A stretch of 64,000 nucleotides of DNA from Culex pipiens pallens (GCF_016801865.2 NC_068937.1:28359241-28423240), one strand, 5' to 3'. Counted from the stretch's first letter, positions 21,540 to 34,802 are shown. A program made the numbers and translations. Notes: a model not told the origin generated them from the letters alone.

Positions 21540-22480
21540 ATACCAAATAGGGCGTCTGATTTTCCCGGGTTTTGAAATTCCCGGGAAACTGGAAATCCTG
21601 GGAAATTATAAAAAAGGCTATAAAAAATATAATTCTTACTAGAAATCTGAACTTCAATCTAAACAGCAAATTTAAATAGCTTAAAATACATTAAAATTGC
21701 ATTTGTGTGTTCATTGTTGTGCTTTAGATATCAAATGAACTACAATTTTTAATCCAATGTGATTCAAATTAAATGAGTTTCTTATTAATATATTTCTTTT
21801 ATTATTTTTTATATGTCATGAACATGACTAAAAAAGCCTTAAAAAAATATTTGAAACAATCTGTAAATAACAAGTTAATAGGATCAAAAAATACGAATTT
21901 TGACCTGTGATTTGTACTTTTTCGTTATGTAAATGTATTTCAGAAACTAGAGGTCCAATCTTCAAAGTTTCTTAGACAAATTTATAGGAAACATTCCTAG
22001 TTAAAAAATCTTACTCAAGCAACCATGAACAATACCTATTTAAAAAAAACGAAAATCAATTTCAGTTTTTTTTATATTTAATATTTAAATAAAGCTTTTG
22101 CGCATATTGTATTTTTTTTGTGTATTACACATATTGTTCAAAGATACAGATTTTCATTTCTTTTGTGTCGCTGTTTGTGTGCTTGGGTGAGTGGTTATTA
22201 TAATTAAATAATGGGGGGGTCATTGTGCTAATGAATATTGTTGCGCGTCAGTCGAAGTCGTGATTATTCAGGTTAATTTTTTTTTGTGTGTGCTTTTGTG
22301 TCGCTGTTCATATGGGGTGAGGGATTGTGGTAATTTTACTGTCTGCATTTAAATGTATCAACTCACTATATGATTTATATAATTGTTTATATTATTCCTC
22401 ATCCTTTTCCTTTCCTGTAACATACCATCTCCTCATACCATATATGATCAAATTGTTTAAATTAACGAAACTTTCTAGAA
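21540..22480. other. AT-rich region with a CCCGGG-type repeat at its left end
   Basis: The first 65 bp hold TTCCCGGGTTTTGAAATTCC and related words, like 2926-3040. A TCTTATTAATATATTTCTTT block near 21778 is the inverse of one at about 3500. The rest is AT-rich and has no gene. Confidence 0.35.
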
Positions 22481-22984
22481 CAGCATGGGAACCATCTGGA
22501 GCATTTATATTTTAAATTACTGCAATTTTTTACAGCTTCCTGGAATCATCTTGATTTTATTTATTATATGTATTATATTTGTTTCATTTATTATTTTTAC
22601 AAAACTACATGCTTATTATATAAAATACTAAAGACTCACATTTACACGTACAAACTTCCAAATCATTTAATACATTACGCATTCAACCATTTTCATCGGC
22701 CCGATGAAATTCCCCTAACCCCCATTCCAAACCTCCCAAAAATATTCCGTTCACTTTTAAAAGTCGCATGGGTTCCCTGCACTTTTGCCACTAGTGAACA
22801 ACAAAAACATCCCCTCCCAAATCCCCACGGGACTGTATGGGCGTAGCCTTGGAGCACAGTGTGGAAATTAACGTTCTTAGATATTTTTGGATGTACCGGG
22901 CAGCAATCAAATTGTCTAAGGATATTGAATTGACCATTGTGGCACCCCCTACAGCGTGGTGCAGACCCGTTATGCTATGCTACA
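22481..22984 (+). mobile_element. Non-LTR retroelement 3' end with TATGC tail, copy B
   Basis: It is the reverse-oriented partner of 14667-15192: the same GCACCCCCTACAGCGTGG block, then GCAGACCCGT and TATGCTATGC. The 92-codon frame at 22568-22846 is partly shared with a 103-codon frame in copy A (both include HPLPNPHGTVWA). I cannot say whether that is a remnant of a real ORF or of 3'-UTR sequence. Confidence 0.5.
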
Positions 22985-23189
22985 CATATTGTTCAAAGAT
23001 ACAAAACTTTTTTTCTTCAAAATGTTAAAATTATAGTCAGTAATTCAAATTTTTGACTTATACTAATTTTGCCAAAGGAATTGAGCTAGAAGATGTCCCT
23101 TATGTTTATTTTTTATTGTCACCCTTATGGCGATTGTGGGGCCATCCATAAACCACTAGGCCACTATTTTTAATTTAAATTTCTACAGT

Positions 23190-23510
23190 TTTTTTAATAG
23201 GTCCTATAAACATATGAAAGACAATAGCCTATACTGCCCCTTATCGCATAAATGTCCCATATGCATTTTCATCGATTACGAGTTATTGATGCAGTTTGGT
23301 TTAAAATTGTGTGCTCTTTCAAAGAGCCTATAACATCCAGTACTTTGTTCTAGAAATCTGGAGAAAATCCAGTTTTTTCGTGAAAACTTAACACGTAGCC
23401 TTATGTATGGGACAAACTTAAAATGCGTTTTTCTCAGCTTAGTGTTTTTGCATATGGGACATTTATGCGAACATGGGCAGTATAGGAACTTTTAAAAAAA
23501 AGCTCTGGCT
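23190..23510 (+). repeat. GGTCCTATAAACATATG repeat interrupted by a MITE
   Basis: The small palindromic repeat (as at 477-538) reads GGTCCTATAAACATATGAAA, then is broken after AATAGCC by the 251-bp element at 23232-23482, and resumes with GGAACTTTTAAAAAAAAGC. Confidence 0.5.
23232..23482. mobile_element. MITE, TACTGCCC ends, TA duplication
   Basis: The left end TACTGCCCCTTATCGCATAA and the right end TTATGCGAACATGGGCAGTA are inverted repeats flanked by TA. CATAAATGTCCCATATG and CATATGGGACATTTATG extend the complementarity. A second, truncated copy lies at about 34430-34546. Confidence 0.65.
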
Positions 23511-26330
23511 ATGTCATAGGTTCTAGGATTGGTTTGGTTGAAAATTAGGGTGGTTTACGATTAGGGTGATTTTAAAAATCTAACTTTTCAGGAATATTTT
23601 TTTGTTTTCAAGAAAGTTGTTAGGCTTGTCAATACAAGCAATTTTGTCGAAGACACCAAAATGTTATCACGCAATCTACGCCTTCTACTATCAAATTTAT
23701 AGAAAGCATCTGAGCAAATCATTTACAACCAGTTTAATGGACGTAGAAATTCAGGGTTAAGTTTTTAGAGAAAAGCGATGTTTGGGCACTTTTAGAACTT
23801 TAAAACCCAACATTTCCATTTTTTGACAACTCAATTTCGACTTGAGAATCAAAAGTTGCAGCCATTAGGTTAAAATGATGCAAATTTAAAACTCAAATAT
23901 GAGAAAGGCGCAGGCCAAATTTGGAGCGCCAAGTTGCATTCAAAAGAGGAGATCTAGCACAACAAACGCTGAAAAAAATCCGAGGGGTGTTTTTCTTTAA
24001 ACTCGACATATCTAGAGTGTTTTTTTGAATAGGTCCTATAAACATATGAAACAAAATAGGATTTCAAAAAAAAATTCAAGATATCTTCATTTGAAACTGT
24101 ATGTTTTTCCATGTTATTTGCCCGTTGAATCCGATTCTACCCTCAAAATTGAGCCAAAGTGTCAAAATATCGATTGTTGGTCATATTTTGGGTTTCCATG
24201 TAAATAATATAAATCTAAAATATGACCAAAAATCTATTTTTTGACTACTGTGCAATGTAAACAACAACAAACAAATTTTGTTTGGCTAACCATTCTGTGC
24301 ATTGTCCCGAAGTTTGGTAAAATTTGGTTGCCGGAGTCCCAAGTTAGAATTACACATGTTTACGGTAGTCGGGCAGGTACGTGTGTCAAACGCGTTCTGA
24401 CTTGAAATCCCATTGGCCAGTTGTCGTACTTACACAAATTTTCAGAGTGTGTAAAGAAAGCACAACATGACTGAAACTTCTTTCATATGAAGAGTGACAA
24501 AAATGCACGGAGTTTGTTCGATTTTTTTGAATATCTCAGGATTGGAATCGAATTTTTGGGATCTGTGAAGGTCAAAAGGTGTGGCATTGTTAGCTGCACA
24601 AAATGGCGCTCTTTACTGAATTTGGACCAAATTCGCAAAAAAAAACATATCAAGCCCAACGAAATCAATTACATTTTGTAGTATTTTAAAGAATTTAAAC
24701 GGAAGTTATTGTTGATTTTCTTATCATTGAATACAGTCAGTCTACTCTCTGGTTGTCGATCATCGATATCTCGATAAACCTTCCTGTTTCAATAAATTGT
24801 TTAGTCCCTTCAGAAAGCATTGTTTGATTTTTTGTTCGATATCCTGATACCTCCCGTTCTGGATGGTCCATTCGAAATCGACAGAGAGGGTCCTCTGTGT
24901 GGCCACTGTTTGAGAACCCCTGACTCTACCTTCCCGTCACAAACGGCACTAGCAGCAGCAGCTGGTGCTGAGATGGTTAGGCGTTTTCACGCGTTCGCTC
25001 GCCCAGATCGAGCTTGAAATTCGATCCTGTTATTTTCTGCTGAGCTTTCGCCAAAAGGGCAATTCTTCCTTGATGCTCGGGCGTCGGTGAGGTGGCAGTG
25101 GGACCAAGGGGTTAATTGAATTATATTAAAATTTAAAAGCCATCGTTAGTCGGCGCTGGCAGAAGGCCCGAAGCTTGCTGATAAGTTTCCATTCCTTATA
25201 GTTCGCGCGAGGAGAAAATGAAAAACGGGAAAATTGGGCCACAAGGAAAACCCATCAGGCCGGAATGAGCCTGCCCCGATACGATGGGGGGGCGGCCAAT
25301 TCGTCGTCCATTTATATTAAATTGTTCGTGAATATCACTCGCAAATCGGGTTGGTAATTCTTGGCTGATTTATAACTGAAAAGGTCAGTCGCTTCATCGC
25401 TCAATTTCGCTATTTCACCGCGGCGGCGAGATTTGTTCCGCCGTGTGAGAATTGAATTGCGTAGCCAAGTGGTTCAGCTGTATTAAGGTGTATGCCTATA
25501 GCTACCTACACGCAGGATGAAACTCTCAACAGCCGTGAAATGAAACAATTTTAATGAACGAGTTAATTCAGAAGCGGTGAAGCGGGTTTCGACTGAGAAA
25601 AACTATCGTGACCGAGATCAATAGTGACGACGCGCGGCGACGCGGTGAGATCAAGACAGTTGCTCGAGAAGTGTGTAACTTGGCTTTTTTCTGTACTCTC
25701 AGTTTGAAGCGCAATCACATGAGTTGGCATTTTCTGCTTCTGGAAAAGATGGTAAGGTTTTTGAAGGAAGCTGTTGAAACCAGGTCTTGAAGAAAGGTAC
25801 ATATTTTATGTTACAGGTAGTAAAGCGATAAGAATAGCACTAAACATTTACACAAAAAGATTTACTTTCGACTTTAGGGTAATTTGAAAAAATAAACTAT
25901 TTTTTTATGTATAGACATTAGGGGTTTGCTAGTATCCATCACGAGTTATCACGATTTTACGATTTTTTTTAAGCTGACACCAAATATGCATATCATCACC
26001 ATTTTAGTCTGAAAATTATTGAAAAACTCGTCTTTTTCGTATGTTACAAAAATGATCAGGGACGAAAATTTCCCCTTTGGACAACGTTTCACGCATATCG
26101 AAGTGGGGTCGAAGCAACTGCAAATTATTGTTATTTCAATATTAGTATAAATATTTGGAAGTAGAGGGTCACGATTCTCAAGATTTCAAATTTCCCGGGA
26201 ATCGAGAGTTACATTTTGCAATTTCCGGGGAATTTACGGGACCCGGGAGTTTTATTATTTGGCAAAATCATTGATTTGTTGATACAAATCGAAATTTGAA
26301 TTGAAAATTTGAGTTTTTTAACAATATGGG
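23510..26330. other. Low-copy region with a GC-richer island at 24820-25800
   Basis: The first part is AT-rich, including another GGTCCTATAAACATATGAAA half-site at 24031. The later block is GC-richer with several TAAT- and GATTTAT-like words. Open frames of 60-79 codons on both strands have no domains. No gene is called. Confidence 0.35.
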
Positions 26331-26683
26331 TATCAAATGATCGGGAACTTTTGATACCTTTCGAAAGTAATAATGCATTTAAATATTTTTTCCCAGACGT
26401 ACATATATTTTCGAAAAAATGTTTTAAATTATAGTTACTGCCATATGGGTATCAAACGGGATTTTTTTAAAACTAAAAATTTTCACATATTTTTGAAAAT
26501 CTATAGAAAAAAGTTTTTAACAACATTGGTTGTAAAACGATTGGTAATACTTATCAAAAGTCGTATTTTTCAAAATAATGATTTTTTACAAAACTTCGTA
26601 TTTTCGAGAAATACACAAGATTTTTTTAACATTCTGAGAGTTTTAAGTTATGTGAAAATTAAAATATTTCAATAAACAGTATA

Positions 26684-27136
26684 TGTTCACGCCCAGTTCA
26701 CTCATTTTTGACGATTAGTAGAAAAACACTTCCAGACAACACTGTAGATTATGTAACCCCACACACACAATCACAGTAGCCCTTCGTGTACCTTTATGTT
26801 CAATGTTAGTAGTCGTTTCAGCACACGAAGTGGTTTGTCTTTTGTAATGTTTTGTAGACTTCCCGGTCGCAAGAACTTGACTAGCTTAGGAATCAGACCA
26901 GACCTCAACCACAAGACACTTCTGACCAGATGGTCGACCGGGACAGTCACCCCTCCTCAGGGGCAAGTTAAGTAAAACCAATAAAACTTGTAATATTCGA
27001 ACCCCAGTTTACCCACAATAAAGACTTCCCGAAGTTATCGCGACTTTTAAGTTCACTTACCGGACCACTAAGTTTCACCCCCGACACACAGGACCACATC
27101 CGCTACGATGTGCGTCAACATTTTGTTTTTTTTTTT

Positions 27137-27230
<94 letters not shown>

Positions 27231-27641
27231 GTCCTGTGTGTCGGGGGTGAAACTTAGTGGTCCGGTAAGTGAACTTAAAAGTCGCGATAACTTCGGGAAG
27301 TCTTTATTGTGGGTAAACTGGGGTTCGAATATTACAAGTTTTATTGGTTTTACTTAACTTGCCCCTGAGGAGGGGTGACTGTCCCGGTCGACCATCTGGT
27401 CAGAAGTGTCTTGTGGTTGAGGTCTGGTCTGATTCCTAAGCTAGTCAAGTTCTTGCGACCGGGAAGTCTACAAAACATTACAAAAGACAAACCACTTCGT
27501 GTGCTGAAACGACTACTAACATTGAACATAAAGGTACACGAAGGGCTACTGTGATTGTGTGTGTGGGGTTACATAATCTACAGTGTTGTCTGGAAGTGTT
27601 TTTCTACTAATCGTCAAAAATGAGTGAACTGGGCGTGAACA
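26684..27641. mobile_element. Tail-to-tail LTR pair with 5-bp target duplication
   Basis: Two arms of exactly 413 bp (26684-27096 and 27229-27641) are near-perfect inverted copies. The outer ends are TGTTCACGCCC and its complement, and GTATA is directly repeated outside them (26679-26683 and 27642-27646). The left copy continues to CAACA at 27120, so it could be a complete 437-bp LTR (TGTT...AACA) with AATAAA at 27017-27022. The right copy lacks the last 24 bp. Between them lies a long T-run. TG...CA ends plus a 5-bp duplication indicate an LTR retrotransposon (family knowledge); the inverted layout is abnormal. Confidence 0.75.
27131..27224. repeat. Poly(T) tract in the LTR-pair loop
   Basis: More than 90 T residues with a single interruption by A. 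Length may be affected by assembly. It occupies most of the 132-bp loop between the inverted LTRs. Confidence 0.85.
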
Positions 27642-29481
27642 GTATAATTACCAAAATTGTAAATCGATAAAATTTTCGTCGTTAATACTATCGTCTGACG
27701 ATAATAGATAAAATATATTGTTATCGTTAATTCGATAATTCTCAAACAAAATTTACAAATTACAAATTTTGCGTCACTTCGAAAAAAACTCTAATAAAGT
27801 GAAAGCATACAAATTTTCTCTTCGTTAGATAACCATATTGCTAATTGCAATTTGAGTACTTTCGAAAAATACGGTATTTTGTGAAAATTTTAGTAATTTA
27901 AAAAAAACTCATTTCATGTCGAAAAGCAAACCAAATTTCGCTTCGTTTGATACCCGTATTGCAAAAGTAAAAAAAAATGAGTATTTTTGAAAAATATGGT
28001 ATTTTGTGATTTTTATATATTAAACAAAAAAGAAACTTAAATAAAGTAAGAAAGCATACCAAATTTCGCTTCGTTCGATACCCATATTGCAAATTATAAT
28101 AATTTGAGTACTTTCGAAAAAATACGGTATTTTGTGAAAATTTTAGTATTTTCTAAAAAAAACTCTTTTAACGGTGCACATCAACCCGAGCTTATGCACC
28201 CAGATTTTAGTTACAGACATATTAGTATCTTCAAAGCTACGGGAACTATCGATATAATTTTTCATTCATCTTAAAAACTGCTGTCTACAAAATAATTTAC
28301 AGCAAATTTTGACTATTTTTACAATCAGATTTTTGCAGGATTGGGTCCGTAAGTTTAACAATTTTGAAATAAGAAAAAACAACTTCCTTCGTTGCTGTGC
28401 TCACTTAATGTGAAAAAGCAAACCAAATTTCGCTTCGTTTGATATTGCATTTTTTTAAAATTAGAGTATTTTCGAAAAATACGGTATTTTGTGAAAAAAA
28501 ATATATTTAACAAAAAACTAAAATAAAGTGAGAAAGTATACCAAATTTCACTTTTTTAATACCCATATTGCATATTTTGAAATTTTTTAGTATTTTAGTA
28601 AATACGGTAATTTGAGAAAATTTTAGTACTTTCAAAAAAAACTCTAATAAAGTAAAAAAGCGTACAAGATAAGATTATCGCCGATAGAATTATCGAAATA
28701 ACGATAGAAATATTGTTATCGTTATCGAGCCTCAATAATTTTATCGTTAACAGCCTTGATAATTACTTTCGAAATTTATGAAAAAAGACCGATTATTTAA
28801 TACCCAATTTAGATATTTTTTTTAAAAAATGAACAGTTTTGTAAAAATGTTTAGTATTTTGAATAAAAATATTAGTTTATTTCATTTCACAACCAATGTT
28901 GTTAAAAACTATTGTTTTGAAGATTTAGGATAACACGTAGTTATGTGAAAAGTTAAAATATGTTCAAAAAGATGTGTAATTTCATACCTTCAAAATGTAT
29001 GAAAACAATCATGAGATACCCGTATCGCAAAAAATTAAAATTTTAGTTTTTTTCGAAAGTACGGAGTTTTGTGAATAAAAACCTGTTCAAAAAAATATAT
29101 TACTTTCGAAATGTTCGTAAAATTCCCGATTATTTGATAACAATTTCGAAAAAAAAAACTTTGAAATGTTTTTCAAAATACTTAGTTTTCTGGTAATTTT
29201 GAGTATTTTCTAAAAAAAAAATTATTGCTTTCTAAATGTATGAAAAATTCACGATCTTTTGATATCCATATTGCAAACAAAACAGAATTTTTAGGTTATT
29301 TTTAAGAAAAACGTTGTTTTGTGAAAATTTGGAGTATTTTCCAAAATATGTGTTGTTACATTCGAAATGAATCATCAGCGGGGCAGTGCAAAACCAGGGC
29401 ATAACTGTTTTATCAAGAACTACTCATATTTGAAAGTATTTTAAAACACACATGAGTTCTCTTTAAAAACAAAAGTCAGTA

Positions 29482-29547
29482 CAGTTCAGACTCGATTATC
29501 CGAAGTTCGATTATGTGAAAATTTGTATTGAACTTCGGATAATCGAA
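29482..29547 (+). mobile_element. Terminal fragment of a TA element (CAGTTCAGACTCGATTATCC)
   Basis: TA precedes CAGTTCAGACTCGATTATCC, and the next bases form a hairpin, CGATTATCCGAAGTTC with GAACTTCGGATAATCG. CAGT at a TA suggests a pogo/mariner-type end. No matching right terminus was found nearby, so this is a fragment. Confidence 0.4.
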
Positions 29548-29559
29548 TCACGACCAAAA

Positions 29560-32160
29560 AACTTTTTTTTCGTTTTTTTTTCTTTTTCTTTACTTTAATT
29601 TCAAATTCAAGTTCTGCGATCCCATTTTAGCCAAACTTGAATAGTTGCTTGTCTATTAAATTACAAAATGCCCTTTTTCGATATTTCGTCACCGCCATAT
29701 TGGCTGCCATCTTGAATTTATAAATTTAAAATCGCTTTAGCGTAGTTTAGGGGTCATACTTAAGCTCAACAATCAAAAATAAGTAACGAAACTGGATCTG
29801 GACTGTGTAGTACATTTTTGAAAAAAGAACAACAATATTTAAGGAGATACGGGACAGTCCGCCATATTGATTCCAATACTCGAGATTTCAAAAGCAGTTT
29901 TAAAGAAAATGCCGTAACGTAAAAGTTGTCTGTTTGGTGCAGACGAGAAAAACGACGATAACAAACAAAATCTCGAGTTCAGAAATCTAATTAGGTTGGT
30001 CAGGAGTTTGTAATCGCAAAAACACGTAATCCCCGACTCGTTTTTTTTAAAGTAGTCACGCCACGCCATATCTAAGAAAGTTCTCAGTTTGGTAGACAGT
30101 AAATTGATCTAAGTCACATTTTTGTTAGTCGACATTCAGTAAGCGCCACTGCTAGGTGAATACTTTATAAACCGTCTATTGCTTCGTGTGTAGGCTTTTC
30201 TTCGGCGTAGTCTGCAATGTGCAAGTTGGTCCATTCATCGTTTACCGAGTGTGGTGTTGTATCTTTCCCCTTGATCCCGCACAGAAGCCATGTGAACAAG
30301 CGACGTTGTCTTACACTGCTCAGACCATCATCGTCCAAGATGGTATGAAAAAAGGTGAAAATTGGTGTTTATTATAAATTACCGTGCTCGAGTCGCGGCA
30401 AGTTAAGGCAAGGTCTGGCACGTTGACGAACAACTTCAAGACAGAGCAAAAAAAATGCGAGGTAGCACTTTTTAGTTGGCCGCGGTGGCGCACTTTGGAA
30501 CTAATCGGCCGTAACGGGGCCCCCAAACGCGCGAAATTGAGTTGAGCGAGCAATTTTATCTGATCCAGATCGCGACCAGCCTCTGCGCCGTGTCCGCGGA
30601 TGGCCTAGATTCTGCTCGGTGTTCGGTGATGTTGCTGGGCGGCTTGGTGCAACAAAAAGTTAAGTGTTAATCAACAACGAAAGGTGTTCTCGATTCTGTC
30701 CCGCTGATGGTCGGTACCTATAGCTAATAATATTGATTTTTTGTTCAGTTGTACATCCCGACCGGGTTCAATCAGAAAGTGGAGCATCTCTAATGAGAGG
30801 AAATTGAAGATGGTTTTTGTGCCCTTTTGGTCACGCTGCCCTTTTGTTAAATTTTTCAGAGTTGAGATTTTTTTAAAGAGCCGATTCAACTGAGTTAAAG
30901 AAAAAAAAAATGTCAATCTCTTGATTGAGCGGATATGAAATCCCTTTCCATGGCAATCAAATCACTCAACCAGCAATCTATACCAAAAAAAAACAAAACA
31001 AAACCAGAAAGATGCAACATTGTGCCATTTAGCATCAGGATATTGCAAAAAAAAAACGCAAAATAAAAGATCTCAAGATTTTCCAATCACCGATCCACAT
31101 GTCGTCGTTCGAGATTGGAACCCCCAAGGGAAAGCTTTCGCAAACTAGATATTCTGGCAACGTTTCTTTTCTTTTCTGTTTTTCAATTGCTCAATTTTTC
31201 TAATAGTTTCAGATCGTAATCATTTCCCCTTCCGCGTGTGGCTCCACTTTCACGATTTTCGTCGTGACGTGCTTGTTGGGAACCTTGGCGGGGAAAAGCT
31301 TTTCTTTTTCTGGAGGAAACCGGCAACAAAAGTTGCTCGCTGACGGTTGATGGGATTGGGACACGTGGAGGGCACGAGGGGTCAACTGCTGAATTTGCTG
31401 AAATTTCAGTTAATTTTTTGCTTTACACTTTACTGAAAAATTAGAAGGATTTTTTAGTAAACTTAATCGTATTCAGTTATGTGAAAAAAGAACTGTCAGA
31501 TATTTTTAAAAATATAAAAAATAAATATTTAAATGACATTTTACCCCACCTCGCCCAAACTTTTCATCGGGAATTCATATCAGCCCAATCAGGGTTGCTA
31601 AATCTTTTGCTGAAATGTCACATTTGGCGGTCTCCTTTCATCCAAAAATCGTCGCTCGCCGTCCGTCGACTGACTCTATGGAGCCAGAATTGTTGGCTCA
31701 ACCCTTTTTTTTTCGCGGCGGACGGAAATGTAATGGGAAGGAAACGATAAAAATAAATTTTGAACGCGAACAGACTTTGACGACGGATATATTTGAAAAG
31801 TGGCGACTTTTGATTGGAAAAGGGTTTTTGACAATGATGTTGAAACATTTTTTTTATTTCTTGAAATTTGAACCTAACATTTTGAGTTAGAAAAAAATGT
31901 CACATTTTAATAATTTCTTGAACATTTTTTAATTTTTCAAAAATTGAAGTGCCAAAATCATAATCACTAACCTTAAATTCGTTTTGCTTTCTGCTCTCAC
32001 ATGTTGGTTCCTTGCAGTGGCTGAGATCTTGATTTTCCGTGAGTCGCTAATTTGACAAATTTCAATGTGGATACATTCGTTATTTTTAATCTGCTTTTTG
32101 CTTAGAGGATTTATGTGCACTGCACTTTTCGATTGGCATTCTCGATGTTCTTAAAAAAAG
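29560..32160. other. Low-copy region, possible host unique DNA
   Basis: GC-richer sequence at about 30070-30700 and 31080-31780 alternates with AT-rich spans. CTTTATAAACCG near 30162 could be a TATA box but no convincing initiator follows. Frames of 63-91 codons lack domains. Nothing is called. Confidence 0.35.
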
Positions 32161-32239
32161 AGTGAGTGTGAGTGTGAGTGTGAGTGTGAGTGTGAGTGTG
32201 AGTGTGAGTGTGAGTGTGAGTGTGAGTGTGAGTGTGAGT
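32161..32239. repeat. Hexamer microsatellite (GTGAGT)n
   Basis: Thirteen uninterrupted copies of a 6-bp unit. Confidence 0.95.
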
Positions 32240-32244
32240 TTTCG

Positions 32245-34380
32245 TTATTCTAAAGTTGTTATGTTCATCAAATGATATTTCCTAATTATCAGAATGCATA
32301 TTACTCCCTGAGATACAACACTCTAATTTGGCCATATTTCTTCGCCAGATTCCCTTTGATTTGTGCATTTGAGCACTTCACACTTTGCCAGGCAGTAAAT
32401 TATTCACTCCGACCACTCCTCCCACACAGTAATCTAATGAAATCCATTTTCCCGGAAACATGATAGACAGATCTAGATCACACATACTGAAACACACACG
32501 AAGCCACTTGCACACTCATCAAACCCAAGACATAACGACCGACTTTTCTGGGGAGGATCTCCGGAGTGTCATCCTGGCAATCAACTGCACACACACACAA
32601 CTCCTCCACACCGGTTCGTTCCAGAACTACCTACCGCACTCCAAACCGGATATCGTCATAATGACATACAATCACGGATTCCGGACCATGGTGAAAATGA
32701 GTCGGCTTTCAACGTGTCTTGTCCAGAAAAGGGGACAGGCATCTTTATTGGGGCTGGACCAACTATTAAAAAGAGTAAATTTTTTGGTTAAAAAATCTCT
32801 TTAAAAAAACAATATATTTCAGTTTTTTTTAAATTATTAATCAAAATTTAATTTTTCCAATAAAAGTGAAAAGATAACAAACTAATCACTGTCGGAAAGT
32901 CTGAACCCATTTCCAAAACCATTTCTTACCCCTTAACCCTTCAAATCTAGATAGAATGGATAGTAAATCTGCCACAATCATAACATGTAGGCAAAAGAGC
33001 TACTAACACAAATCTGGCTATACTAGTAGAGTGGGACATTGGAGGGCATTCCTGTGAAGAAAGGGCTGCAGTCCAGCTTCAACTATAACTAACCCAGTGC
33101 AGAGAGGTATGAGTGGATGAAATCACCGGCAGATGTGATAATTTAATTAAAGCTCTGTCTATGCTGGAAAGTAAATTTGTGAGTCCTCAACCTTTGTAAG
33201 GGATGAACACTGTATTTTTTTTTTGTACAAGTAATGGAATAATGAAGAGGATTTTCTTATCAATTCTGATTTTTTTATGCTAAATTTCTTTCTTACATAC
33301 TTCCTCTCTTCTTATTTTTATGATATCTTCTGTTTTTATCTAGGTTTCTTACATTTTGTTTTTTTTATTGTTGTCGCAATTTTTAATTAATTTTTTGTCA
33401 CCAAAACTTGATTTCAAAAAAAAATTTAGAGTAACAAATTTTTGTCTTGAATGTGTTTTTAATCAAAATTAAAATACTTTATTTTTCAAAGTAATATTAA
33501 ATTTAAAATGAAAAAGCTCTATTGTGAAACAATTCAGTGAACCGATTTTAAATTATAGCCATTCTAAATAAGTATTTTTTTTAAACAGCAGTTTTTAATT
33601 TTTGAAATAAGTTCCCATGTTTGAATGTATTCTTAAAGTTGAGGCAATTCCCTTTTTTTGCTTTTTTGAACTTTGTTGATACGGCCTTTTGTAGCTGATA
33701 TGTGGCCATGCAAAAATAAAAAAAAGTGAAAAGATTAGATTTTCAAAGTGTTGCCCAATTAACCCACGTTTTTTGAAAATTGCTCTGAGCAATATTTTTT
33801 TTTTCGAAATGTTGGAAATCGAACATTTGAAAATTTCAAAAATAAGTGTTTTAGCCCTTTTAAAAAAGTAATACCTAATAATGAAATTAAAAAAAAAAGG
33901 AGAAAATTTTACAAAATTGTCATTGTTTACATTGAAAATCAAACCGGAGGGTTAATAGGGCAACACTAAGAAAATTTAATTTTTCCTGTATTTTTTTCAA
34001 CTGCGACTATTTTTCAAAAAACAGTTACCAAAAATGGCTCTAACTTGAAAACGATGAACGGATGTATTTTTTGATTGCAAATTTAATTTAACTTAAAAAA
34101 ATAAAGTGAACCCTTTTTTCAACTTTTTAAAATATTGTCATGTCATTTTTAACATAGAAAAAAAAGTGATTTAAAAAATCAGCAACAATTTTTTATGTAC
34201 CTTTTTTTTGTGTAGTCCGGAAGAAACAAAAAGAAACAGATTATGAATTTCTACATACCATTTTTGTATGAACAGCTGTTTAATTTGTATTGAAAATTAT
34301 ATGACTTCTTTGACCATACGGAAGGCACTAGTTTTTTTTATTATTTCTCTTAATTCTGTAATAAATTATTCCGTTTCAGT
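32245..34380. other. Low-copy region; foldback relic near 33960-34330
   Basis: A 114-codon plus-strand frame (32460-32804, Thr/His-rich start, no domain) is not convincing as a gene. From 33960 blocks such as CTCTAACTTGAAAACGATG, TTTTTGATTGCAAATTTAAT and TTGTATGAACAGCTG match the foldback family of 10107-12042 in order, so this is an old copy of it. Confidence 0.35.
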
Positions 34381-34429
34381 TATTTCTTAACTTTTAATAG
34401 AAGGTATGGATTTCCTCGCGTGTTTGTTA

Positions 34430-34546
34430 TCTAGTGAAACTACGCGTTGAATTTTCACGAAAAAACTGGATATTTTGAACAAAACTGCATCAATAACTCA
34501 AAAACGATGAAAATACATATGGGACATTTATGCGATCAGAGGCAGC
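34430..34546 (-). mobile_element. Truncated copy of the TACTGCCC-end MITE
   Basis: Contains TCACGAAAAAACTGGATATT, TGCATCAATAACTCAAAAACG and CATATGGGACATTTATGCGA, the inner and right parts of 23232-23482. The tip GGCAGCA is followed by TAAACATATGG, which is the GGTCCTATAAACATATG repeat again. Confidence 0.5.
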
Positions 34547-34802
34547 ATAAACATATGGAACACAATAGCTTATAGGGACTTTTCAAAAAAAAACTTTAGA
34601 AATGCCCCTTCAGTTTTTTTTGCAGATTCAAAAAGTACATTAAATTTCCCTTCACTTTTTTTTAACAGTCAGGTAATGAAAAGTGGCAGAGGTTTTAAAC
34701 AATGTTTGTACTTTTTCCATGAAAAATACGTTTTTTTCGGAATTTTCGGTACACCATCAATTCTGGCGTTTAATATTACATAAAAGTTCCAAAAAAAAGG
34801 AA

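Larger units (their letters stand above)
26330..29407. repeat. AT-rich block related to the interior of 7695-9759
   Basis: Degenerate repeats containing GGTATCAAATGATCGGGA and TTCGAAAATACG-type words recur many times, as in 8200-9600. The right edge AGTGCAAAACCAGGGCATAACTG is close to the right terminus of the 7695 element. It is probably a larger, older relative whose left terminus I could not find. It contains the LTR pair at 26684-27641. Confidence 0.4.

Noticed and set aside
30162..30200. TATA-box promoter (CTTTATAAACCG)
   Set aside because: No initiator at the expected distance and no coding exon downstream; one such motif is expected by chance in AT-rich DNA.
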